Shown piece after piece: positions 8,484-15,913 of a stretch of DNA of 64,000 nucleotides. The DNA lies in the NCBI RefSeq assembly GCF_019880205.1, contig NZ_CP082292.1, positions 2,356,001 to 2,420,000 on the forward strand, read 5' to 3'. This DNA comes from Pantoea alfalfae. GTDB taxonomy: Bacteria; Pseudomonadota; Gammaproteobacteria; Enterobacterales; Enterobacteriaceae. Numbering within the stretch: the first letter of the stretch is position 1; each line of letters starts with the position of its first letter. Position numbers and translations under genes: made by a program. The notes under the pieces are model-generated. The model was not told the origin of the DNA. It made no database searches and worked only from the letters and a program-made list of their open reading frames with translations.

Positions 8484-9412
8484 TTCGGCTCCTGTCGCAG
8501 ACGAATGGCCGGATTGACCACCGCGTAAAGCAGATCGACCAGCAGGTTAATCACAATAAACTCAAACACGAACAGCATCACCAGCGCCTGAATCACCGGC
8601 TGATCCTGCGCTTTGATCGACTCAATCAGTAACCAGCCTAATCCCGGCCAGTTGAAAACACTCTCCACAACGATGGATCCGCCCAGCAGAAAACCGAACT
8701 GCAGACCCAGCATGGTGATCACCGGGATGAGCGCATTGCGCATCACATGTTTCCACGTCACCAGGCGGTTGCGCAGCCCTTTGGCTTTAGCGGTACGCAC
8801 GTAATCTTCCTGCGCCACCTCCAGGAAGGCCGAACGGGTAAAGCGCGCCATGACCGCCGCCACCGACGAACCCAGCGTGATGGCGGGCAGAACAATATCG
8901 CTGGCCCTGTTAAAGCCGCTGACGGAGAACAGCCCGAAAGGCATCGCGACGAACTGGATGAGCAACAGCCCCAGCCAGAAAGCGGGCATCGAAATGCCGC
9001 CGACCGCCACGCTCATCAGCGTCCAGTCCTGCCATTTTCCCCGTTTCAGGGCCGCCATCACGCCAAATAACAACCCGAGAATAACGGACCAGGTAAAACC
9101 CGCTAAGGCGAGCCACAGCGTCGGCATAAAGCCCTGCCCAATCACCTCCCGCACTGGTTGCTGGGTGCGATAGGTAGTGCCCAGATCGCCCTGCAACAGG
9201 CTGCCGATCCAGTGGAGATACTGCTGCGGCAGCGGATCGTTCAGCCCGAGATGCTGACGCGCCGCCTCGACCGCCTCAATGGGCGCATCCGGTCCGGCAT
9301 AAATGCGCGCCGGATCGCCCGGCATGAGCTTGATAAAACCGAAAACCAGTAGCGAGACCACCAGCAAAACCGGGATCATCTCCAGTAATCGGCGAAGGAT
9401 GTATGCAATCAT
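8480..9412 (-). CDS. Peptide ABC transporter permease (DppB/GsiC-like)
   Basis: 310-aa permease of the OppB/DppB class, recognised by its N-terminal [20 protein letters not shown], the [11 protein letters not shown] segment, and the EAA loop [20 protein letters not shown]. About six membrane helices are visible. It is coupled by a 4-bp overlap to the second permease gene downstream. A strong intercistronic hairpin separates it from the binding-protein gene upstream, which would allow the binding protein to be made in excess. Confidence 0.9.
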   Translation of the reverse strand: MIAYILRRLLEMIPVLLVVSLLVFGFIKLMPGDPARIYAGPDAPIEAVEAARQHLGLNDPLPQQYLHWIGSLLQGDLGTTYRTQQPVREVIGQGFMPTLWLALAGFTWSVILGLLFGVMAALKRGKWQDWTLMSVAVGGISMPAFWLGLLLIQFVAMPFGLFSVSGFNRASDIVLPAITLGSSVAAVMARFTRSAFLEVAQEDYVRTAKAKGLRNRLVTWKHVMRNALIPVITMLGLQFGFLLGGSIVVESVFNWPGLGWLLIESIKAQDQPVIQALVMLFVFEFIVINLLVDLLYAVVNPAIRLRQEPK

Positions 9413-9442
9413 GCCATTCCCTGAAATGAGGTGCGACGGGCC

Positions 9443-9481
9443 TTCTCACGTCCCCGACCCGTTCCGGACAGGGGACGAGAA
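9443..9481 (-). other. Intercistronic hairpin after the binding-protein gene
   Basis: A 7-bp perfect stem CGTCCCC/GGGGACG (9449-9455 with 9471-9477) is extended by TTCT/AGAA across a 2-nt bulge. It starts 14 nt after the stop of the substrate-binding protein gene. No U-run follows on the minus strand, so it is more likely an mRNA-stabilising or processing element than a terminator. Such hairpins are common between binding-protein and permease genes (for example malE-malF). Confidence 0.6.
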
Positions 9482-9494
9482 AGAAGAAACCGTC

Positions 9495-11036
9495 TTATTT
9501 AAAGGACGCCTGAGTGAACAGCAAATTGCCATCAGGCAGCATCGAAACGCCGCTCAGCGTGTTGCGCTTGCCCACCAGATTGTCTGGCGTGCCAAGGAAC
9601 GCTACTGGTGCCTCTTTCCAGAGCACCTTTTGCGCCTGCGCATAGGCGATGCCGCGCTTTGCCGGATCGGCGGTCGCCAGTCCGGCCGCAATCGCTTTGT
9701 CTGCATCCGGATTGCTGAAGTAGGAGACGTTGTAGGAGGTCGGCACCCAGGATTCGGTGGCAAACAGCGGACGCAGCGCCCAGTCGGCGTCGCCTGTAGA
9801 GGTCGACCAGCCGCCATAATAGAGGTCAAACTCCGCCATTTTCGGATCCTTTACGCCCCACAATTTGGCGTTGCGCGTGCCGGAATCCATCGGTGTCACG
9901 GTGGCACGGATGCCCACGGTGGCCAGCTGCGCTTTCAGCACCTGTGCGGCACGGACGCTGGCCGTGGCATTGGTCACCCAGAGCTTAAGATCCAGACCAT
10001 TCGGATAGCCCGCGGCTTTGAGCAACGCTTTAGCCTCGTCCGGTGCATAGCGATAGTCAGGGTCGGTTTGTTTCTGATAAAACTGCACCCCTTCCGGCAT
10101 CGCGGAGGTGGCCGGTTTGCCCAGTCCGGCAAAGGCCACTTTCAGCCATAGATTACGGTCAATCGCATAGTTGATGGCCTGACGCACCCGCACATCGGCC
10201 AGCGGCTTGTGCTGCGTGTTGATCGCCATGTAATAGAGATAGATGCTGGGGTCACGCTGAATCGAAAGGTGGCTGTCCTGCTTCACGGTCGCGATCAGGT
10301 CTGACGGCAATGGCCAGATGGCATCCACCTGCCCCGATTTTAATGCGGCGACGCGGGTCGCATCTTCCGGACTCGGCGAGAAGATCACATGGTCGACTTT
10401 AGGCCATCCCTGCTGCCAGTAACCGTCATACTTCGCCAGCGTGACCGCTTTGCCCGGTGTCCAGTTGACGAATTTAAACGGACCGGTTCCCACCGGATGC
10501 AGCCGCAACTGCGCTTCGTCCGGATATTGCTTAAGAACGGACGGGCTCCACATCACCGCCGAAGGATGCGCCAGCGTGTTGATAAAGGCCCCGAACGACT
10601 GATTGAGATCGATTTTTACCTGGTCAGGTGCCAGCACCGTGACCTTATCGATCATCTTGTAGAGGCTGTTACGCTTCAGCCCTTTTTTCTGGTCTGCCAG
10701 CCGATCAAGGTTAGCTTTGACAGCGTCCGCATCAAACGGGGTACCGTCCTGAAAGGTGACGCCTTTGCGCAGCGTCAGCGTAAATTCGGTGGCACTGTCA
10801 TTGGAGGTATAACCGGTCGCCAGCCAGGGCTGCAGCTTCATCTGAGGATCAAACTGGAACAGGCGCTCAAAGATGCCGCTCTGCACCGAGTAACTGACAT
10901 TATCCGAGGTGTCGTGCGGATCCAGTCCCGTAATATCGGCATACATGGAGATGCGCAGATCCTGTGCCTGCGCAGTCATGACCAGCGTTGTCGTCAATGC
11001 GAGGGCCAGCGAAGTACGGCGAAACAGCGTTTTCAT
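9495..11036 (-). CDS. Peptide ABC transporter substrate-binding protein (GsiB-like)
   Basis: The frame is open further upstream, but the ATG at 11036 is chosen because it is preceded by AGGAG at 6 nt and opens a clear signal peptide (MKTLFRRTSLALALTTTLVM, cut after TAQA). The 513-aa product has the SBP_bac_5 architecture: DITGLDPHDTSDNVSYSVQ near the N-terminus, LRKGVTFQDGTPFDADAVKANLDR, and HPVGTGPFKFVNW in the middle. Length equals E. coli GsiB. It captures peptides (dipeptides, glutathione or murein peptides) in the periplasm for the adjacent permeases. The neighbouring peptidases and epimerase favour peptides with D-residues. Confidence 0.9.
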   Translation of the reverse strand: MKTLFRRTSLALALTTTLVMTAQAQDLRISMYADITGLDPHDTSDNVSYSVQSGIFERLFQFDPQMKLQPWLATGYTSNDSATEFTLTLRKGVTFQDGTPFDADAVKANLDRLADQKKGLKRNSLYKMIDKVTVLAPDQVKIDLNQSFGAFINTLAHPSAVMWSPSVLKQYPDEAQLRLHPVGTGPFKFVNWTPGKAVTLAKYDGYWQQGWPKVDHVIFSPSPEDATRVAALKSGQVDAIWPLPSDLIATVKQDSHLSIQRDPSIYLYYMAINTQHKPLADVRVRQAINYAIDRNLWLKVAFAGLGKPATSAMPEGVQFYQKQTDPDYRYAPDEAKALLKAAGYPNGLDLKLWVTNATASVRAAQVLKAQLATVGIRATVTPMDSGTRNAKLWGVKDPKMAEFDLYYGGWSTSTGDADWALRPLFATESWVPTSYNVSYFSNPDADKAIAAGLATADPAKRGIAYAQAQKVLWKEAPVAFLGTPDNLVGKRNTLSGVSMLPDGNLLFTQASFK

Positions 11037-11061
11037 ATATTCTCCTGGGCGTTGAGGATAA

Positions 11062-12924
11062 TTACAATGCAATGCCGTCAGCGACCCAGTGCTGGCGCGC
11101 AACCTGGCGATAACGGGGTTTAGTGACCGTTTCACCCACCTTACGTAACGGCGAAGGAATTTCGCTGTCATCGAAAAGACGGGGCTGACGGTTCTCAGGA
11201 TCGGCGACCGGCACGGAGGCCAGCAGACGCCGGGTATAGGGGTGTTGCGGCTGATTAAAGACCGACTGGCGCGGACCAAGCTCGACTATCTGGCCGAGGT
11301 ACATCACCGCGACGCGATTCGCAATGCGCTCGACGACCGCCATGTCGTGAGAGATGAAGATCCATGCCACGCCCGTCTGGTGCTGCAGGTCCATCATCAG
11401 ATTCACCACCTGCGCCTGAATCGAGACGTCCAGGGCCGATACCGCTTCATCCGCAATGATCACTTTCGGTTTCAGCGCCATGGCGCGGGCGATGGCAATA
11501 CGCTGACGCTGACCGCCAGAAAATTCGTGCGGATAACGACGCGCGTGTTCGGGCAGGAGGCCGACGCTCTTGAGCAGCGCATCGATCTGTGGAGAAGCCT
11601 GTTCAAGCGAAGAGACCATGCCATGTAGCAGCAACGGCTCGGCAATGGTGAACCCAACTGTCAGACGGGGATTCAGAGACGCATAGGGATCCTGAAACAC
11701 CATCTGGATTTCACGGCGCAGCGGCTGAAACTCTGCCTCTTTCAGGTCAGAGATCTCCTTTCCTTCAAAATGAATGCTTTCAGCGTCACTGTTGATGAGG
11801 CGCATCAGCGCCCGTCCGGTTGTCGATTTGCCGCAGCCGCTTTCACCCACGATGGCCAGGGTTTCACCCGGCCACAGCGTGAAATCAATCTGCTCAACCG
11901 CGTGCACATGATGCGTCAGGCCCGATAAAATGCCGCTGCGAACCGGGTAATAGACTTTCAGCCCACGCACATCCAGCAGCGGCGACTCATCATAGCGAGC
12001 GGTTTTCTGCTCGCTTTGCGCAGCATCCCGCGCACCCGGCAGAGGAAAGCGTTGCGGCCATGCGTGCTCCCGCATATCGCCGAGTCTGGGCACGGCCGCC
12101 AGTAACGCTTTGGTATAAGCGTGCTGCGGGGCGGCAAAAATCTCAGACACGGTTCCCTGCTCGACCACTTCGCCACGCAGCATGACCACCACGCGATCGG
12201 CGATTTCCGCGACCACGCCCATATCATGGGTGATAAACAGTACCGCCATCTGTTTCTCACGTTGCAGCTCACGCAGAATATGGAGAATGCGCGCCTGCAC
12301 GGTGACATCCAGCGCAGTGGTCGGTTCGTCGGCAATCAGGAGCTGCGGATCACAGGCCAGCGCCTGCGCAATCATCACACGCTGCCGCATGCCGCCGGAC
12401 AGCGAGTGCGGATAGCTTTTCATCACGCGATCCACATCCGCGATACGCACCTGTCGCAGCAGCTCACGCACGCGGGCATGGGCCTGCTTTCTGTCACACT
12501 GCTGATGATCGCGTAATGCCTCGGTGAGCTGATCGTCAATGCGCAGCACCGGATTCAGCGAGGTCATCGGCTCCTGAAAGATCATTGCCATTTCATTGCC
12601 ACGCAACGTGCGGCGCTGTGCTTCGTTCAGGGTTTCTAACGCGTGCAGTTTTCCGCTGCGATCACGAAACTGCATGCTGCCGCGATCGACACGTCCATTG
12701 CCGGACAGCAGGCCCATTACCGCCAGCGACGTAACCGATTTACCTGAACCGCTTTCACCCACCACGGCGACAATTTCACCCGGATGAATGGCAAAACTGA
12801 TGCCTTTGAGTGCCTGATTCTCACCGCTGCGTCCATGAAATGAGACGTTAAGGTCCTGAATCGCCAATACGGGAGATGGCGAGGCCGCACGGGTAGCAGG
12901 AGAAGTACGTTGTGTGTCTGTCAT
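11062..12924 (-). CDS. Dual-domain peptide ABC transporter ATPase (GsiA-like)
   Basis: A 620-aa fusion of two OppD/OppF-type ATPases, as in GsiA. Domain 1 (about 20-275) has Walker A GESGSGKS, signature LSGGM and Walker B LLIADEPT. Domain 2 (about 310-600) has GESGCGKS, FSGGQ and VIIADEAVSALD. Each domain ends in the oligopeptide-transporter C-terminal extension, for example HPYTRRLLASVPVADP. It powers the importer made of the two permeases and the binding protein downstream, and lies 15 bp after the epimerase gene. The fused arrangement contrasts with the split DppD/DppF pair. Confidence 0.92.
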   Translation of the reverse strand: MTDTQRTSPATRAASPSPVLAIQDLNVSFHGRSGENQALKGISFAIHPGEIVAVVGESGSGKSVTSLAVMGLLSGNGRVDRGSMQFRDRSGKLHALETLNEAQRRTLRGNEMAMIFQEPMTSLNPVLRIDDQLTEALRDHQQCDRKQAHARVRELLRQVRIADVDRVMKSYPHSLSGGMRQRVMIAQALACDPQLLIADEPTTALDVTVQARILHILRELQREKQMAVLFITHDMGVVAEIADRVVVMLRGEVVEQGTVSEIFAAPQHAYTKALLAAVPRLGDMREHAWPQRFPLPGARDAAQSEQKTARYDESPLLDVRGLKVYYPVRSGILSGLTHHVHAVEQIDFTLWPGETLAIVGESGCGKSTTGRALMRLINSDAESIHFEGKEISDLKEAEFQPLRREIQMVFQDPYASLNPRLTVGFTIAEPLLLHGMVSSLEQASPQIDALLKSVGLLPEHARRYPHEFSGGQRQRIAIARAMALKPKVIIADEAVSALDVSIQAQVVNLMMDLQHQTGVAWIFISHDMAVVERIANRVAVMYLGQIVELGPRQSVFNQPQHPYTRRLLASVPVADPENRQPRLFDDSEIPSPLRKVGETVTKPRYRQVARQHWVADGIAL

Positions 12925-12939
12925 CGTCGCCTCAAAGCG

Positions 12940-13905
12940 TTATAGCCAGATACGGCCTTCGGAGTAGCTCAGGAAAGGAGAACTGTCGGCGGCAAGCCAG
13001 ATGGGGCCGTCCAGATCGACGAATTCCGCGTTAACCGCGACGGGCAATGCCGCCTCCATCGCCAGTGACGAACCCAGCATGCAACCGACCATGATGCGCA
13101 TTTTGCGCGCGCGGGCTTCCTCCACCATCGCCAGCGCTTCCGTCAGGCCACCGCACTTATCCAGTTTGATGTTGATCATCTCGTAGCGGTCGCGTAATCC
13201 GGCAATATCCGCCCGCGTATGGCAACTCTCATCGGCACAGACCGGTATGGGATGTTTAAAACGTTGCAGGTCATGATCCTGTCCGGCGGGAATGGGTTGC
13301 TCCACCATCGCAATATTGAAAGCCTTCAGTGCCACCAGCAGGCTTTCCAGTTCCAGCCCTGACCAGGCTTCATTGGCATCGATAATGAGCGTGGCGTGCG
13401 GTGCCGCCGCACGAATCGCCGCCACTTTTTCCAGAATCTCATTACGGTCGAGCTTAATTTTGAGCAGGATGGCGCCACGTGAGACCGCATCTGCCGCCGC
13501 GATAGCCATGAATTCCAGCGTATCGAGGCTAAGGGTCTCTGCCGTCACCACCGACGATGGCTGAGCACATTGGCTCTTTTGCCACAGCGTCTGATTCGCC
13601 CGTACGGCATCAAGTCGCCATAGTGCACAGTCCAGCACGTTGCGCGCTGAACCGGCGGGTAACCGGTGTTGCAGATCGTGACGGCTCAGGCCCGACTCCA
13701 CCTCAGTCCGTATCGCTTCGAGCACGGCCTGAACACTGTCGGGCGTCTCATCGTAGCGGGCCGTCGGGGTACATTCGCCCTGCCCGATGAACCCGTTTTG
13801 TTCCAGCGTGACCCGGACGACCGTCACGGCGGTGCGGGTACCGCGTGCGATAGCAAAGGGTCGCGCCAGCGGCAGCTCCACCACCTCAATCTGCAACTGT
13901 CGCAT
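12940..13905 (-). CDS. L-Ala-D/L-Glu epimerase (enolase superfamily)
   Basis: The ATG at 13905 is chosen: the family starts near MRQLQIEVVELPLARPF, and the upstream stop is 1 bp away; the longer open frame adds unrelated sequence. The 321-aa protein has an enolase-superfamily capping domain (1-110) and barrel. Visible active-site residues are the KxK pair K149 and K151 (LLKIK), metal ligands D176 (IDANEAW), E202 (VEQPI) and D225 (CADES), and K250 on the other side. This is the muconate-lactonising subgroup of YcjG-like dipeptide epimerases, which convert L-Ala-D-Glu from murein peptides into L-Ala-L-Glu. The operon context supports that activity. Confidence 0.88.
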   Translation of the reverse strand: MRQLQIEVVELPLARPFAIARGTRTAVTVVRVTLEQNGFIGQGECTPTARYDETPDSVQAVLEAIRTEVESGLSRHDLQHRLPAGSARNVLDCALWRLDAVRANQTLWQKSQCAQPSSVVTAETLSLDTLEFMAIAAADAVSRGAILLKIKLDRNEILEKVAAIRAAAPHATLIIDANEAWSGLELESLLVALKAFNIAMVEQPIPAGQDHDLQRFKHPIPVCADESCHTRADIAGLRDRYEMINIKLDKCGGLTEALAMVEEARARKMRIMVGCMLGSSLAMEAALPVAVNAEFVDLDGPIWLAADSSPFLSYSEGRIWL

Positions 13906-13906
13906 T

Positions 13907-14914
13907 TCAGCCACGCTCCTGAAGCAGTGCGGCGATCTCATCAATACCAAAACGCACAGGATCCGTAGCCGGTAAGCCGAACTCAGCGCTGATTTCGGCG
14001 CAATAAGCGAGCGCCTCTTCTTCACTGTAATTTGAGGTGTTGATCGCAAAGCCCGCCAGCTGAACCGACTCACTGGTCACCTGCGCGGCACGCAGATTGG
14101 CTTCAACGCACGCCTGCAGGCTGACCATCGGCTGGTGCGGCAAATGACGCATATGAGGACGTCCCATTTCATGGCACATCACCACCCAGTGTGGCTGCGC
14201 TCCGTGCATCAGCCCCATACTGACGCCCGCATAAGAGGGATGGAACAGCGAACCCTGACCTTCGACGATATCCCAGTGGTCCTCGTCATTCGCCGGAGAA
14301 AGCGCTTCTGCTGCACCGGCAATAAAATCAGCGATGACCGCATCCACAGCAATACCCTCTCCCGCGACCAGAATGCCGGTCTGCCCCGTGGCGCGAAAAT
14401 CAGCTTTCATGCCGCGCGCACGCATCGCCGCCTCCAGCGCCAGTGAGGTGTACATCTTGCCCACTGAGCAGTCCGTACCGACGGTCAGGATGCGCTTACC
14501 TGTGCGCTTCTTGCCGCTGCCAACATTAAGCGCCGGACGCATATGACGCAGGTCAAACAGCTCAACGCCAGAAGCCTGCGCAAGCGTCACCAGTTCCGGC
14601 TCATCCACCAGTCGGTGGTGCAGACCACTGGCAACGTTCATGCCTGCTTTGATGGCACTTTTGATGGTTTCCAGCCAGTGCGCAGGCAGATAGCCGCCGG
14701 CATTGGCCGTGCCCAGCACCAGCGTTTTCGCACCGCGCGCTTTGGCACCGGGAATATCCAGTTCATCCAGACCCAGACTGACCGTGCAGCCCGGCAGTTT
14801 AATTTCGCCAACGCACTGCTCAGGCCGCCAGATATGAAGACCGCGCGCCGTTTTTGCTGCGAGGGGATCGGTAACATCGCCAAGAAAGAGTAAATAGGGT
14901 TGTGGGATTAGCAT
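13907..14914 (-). CDS. DUF1611 family P-loop protein
   Basis: 335 aa from the ATG at 14914; a GTG 14 codons earlier is less likely because conserved sequence starts at MLIPQPYLLFLGDVTDP. It has an N-terminal Rossmann-like part and a C-terminal P-loop domain with a Walker-A-like G146-TDCSVGKM and a later VEGQGSLFHPSYAG. It is the first gene of the peptide operon, with the epimerase starting 1 bp after its stop. DUF1611 genes are often paired with dipeptide epimerases, but their reaction is not established; nucleotide-dependent chemistry on amino acids or peptides is only inferred. Confidence 0.8.
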   Translation of the reverse strand: MLIPQPYLLFLGDVTDPLAAKTARGLHIWRPEQCVGEIKLPGCTVSLGLDELDIPGAKARGAKTLVLGTANAGGYLPAHWLETIKSAIKAGMNVASGLHHRLVDEPELVTLAQASGVELFDLRHMRPALNVGSGKKRTGKRILTVGTDCSVGKMYTSLALEAAMRARGMKADFRATGQTGILVAGEGIAVDAVIADFIAGAAEALSPANDEDHWDIVEGQGSLFHPSYAGVSMGLMHGAQPHWVVMCHEMGRPHMRHLPHQPMVSLQACVEANLRAAQVTSESVQLAGFAINTSNYSEEEALAYCAEISAEFGLPATDPVRFGIDEIAALLQERG

Positions 14915-15041
14915 GTTGTCTCTCGTTTCAGCCAAAAGATCAGGTTCTGAAACCACTATTTCATGCGTTCAGAAAGGTGACGAATGCTTGTTTAGCAGGA
15001 GGGTATAACGGCAGGTTATAGCCAGAGGGAATAGTGATGAT

Positions 15042-15146
15042 GGGTGGGTTTTTCAGGGGGTTTGGGACAGGGATTGGAGTAAATGGAGGGGTGGGTCATA
15101 GGAAAAAGATTGTGTTCGGGGAGGAGGGAGGGATATGGGCAAGGGG
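15042..15146 (+). other. G-rich tract with two G-quadruplex motifs
   Basis: The plus strand holds four G-runs within 25 nt at 15042-15066 (loops of 1, 7 and 3) and five within 29 nt at 15118-15146 (loops 4, 1, 4, 3). Both meet the G3+N1-7 rule. Cytosine is nearly absent over about 120 bp. The tract lies upstream of the DUF1611 promoter, with the Gs on the template strand of that operon. Confidence 0.6.
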
Positions 15147-15485
15147 AGGAAATGGTTTATCCAACACTTAATGCCACTGGTATATTTTAAAAGTCGAACT
15201 CCAAAAATATACTTCGCCAGCCTTTGGAGTTAGTGAAATCATAAAAAACAACTAGCTCACTGCTAGCATTTTATTTTTCTATAAATTTAGTGAGAAGGTA
15301 ATAAATAAGCCAGAAAGATATACTCTAAAGCTAAAGAGTATATTGTGAAAAATGACATTGCAATGAAATTCTTATTTAATGTCCGAAGCTCAGCCATTTA
15401 CTTAAATAATCGAATAATACGTATTAATGAAGCAGACCACTTTATTAACAGCATTAAATTTAAACTACATCATTGCTAACCATAT

Positions 15486-15520
15486 AAAAATGCCGGAAGA
15501 ACCTTTTGATCCTATCCGGC
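15486..15520 (-). terminator. Intrinsic terminator after the Rhs immunity gene
   Basis: Minus-strand RNA forms GCCGGA...UCCGGC (15520-15515 with 15497-15492), then A and five U residues (A-run 15486-15490 on plus). It starts 6 nt after the immunity gene stop and would end the long downstream T6SS transcript. Confidence 0.7.
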
Positions 15521-15526
15521 CTAAAC

Positions 15527-15913
15527 TCATGGGCGTACAATTCCTAACTTATCCCTCTCCCACTTTAATTCATCCTCACTCTTTATTCTAAGCTTAATAA
15601 TTAATACACCAAGTACTTTTGTTTTATCTTCGCCAAGGTAAAGATCAAAACCAAATATTTTATCACAACCACTTAATATATATACATACTCATCCTCAAC
15701 ATCATAAAGAATATCTTTGAGTTCGGAATACCCAATAATATCACCGCCATTCCTCCTAACATTTTCGATATGAATTTCCATTTCTTCAAGCGTTCTTTTC
15801 TTGAGCTTTTTTATAAGAATTAAATTACTAGCATCTGCAAGATCAATATAATCTCGCAGTATTTTTGGCGCCAATGCATCTAAAATTAATTTTTCATTAC
15901 TATTTTCAATCAT
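15527..15913 (-). CDS. Candidate immunity protein for the Rhs toxin
   Basis: A 128-aa AT-rich gene whose ATG overlaps the rhs stop by 4 bp (ATGA), the classic toxin-immunity layout. The product has no signal peptide or membrane helix: it starts MIENSNEKLILDALAPK and contains charged helices and an acidic patch (DVEDEYVYILSGCDKIFGFD). This fits a cytoplasmic binder of a cytoplasm-acting toxin such as an ADP-ribosyltransferase. No known immunity family was recognised, so the function rests on position. Confidence 0.7.
   Translation of the reverse strand: MIENSNEKLILDALAPKILRDYIDLADASNLILIKKLKKRTLEEMEIHIENVRRNGGDIIGYSELKDILYDVEDEYVYILSGCDKIFGFDLYLGEDKTKVLGVLIIKLRIKSEDELKWERDKLGIVRP

Larger units (their letters stand above)
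14915..15526. other. Intergenic region between the peptide operon and the Rhs immunity gene
   Basis: 612 bp without a recognisable gene. It should hold the peptide-operon promoter near 14915-15000 and the 3' end of the Rhs transcript near 15486-15520. The middle (15038-15157) is extremely G-rich on the plus strand. The rest (15170-15480) is AT-rich and contains dyads: AACTCCAAA/TTTGGAGTT (15197-15205 with 15223-15231) and ATATACTCT/AGAGTATAT (15318-15326 with 15335-15343). These resemble debris at the end of a mobile toxin tip. Confidence 0.5.

Noticed and set aside
14915..15526. tRNA gene or phage attachment site at the T6SS edge
   Set aside because: No cloverleaf, T-loop or direct repeat was found on either strand.
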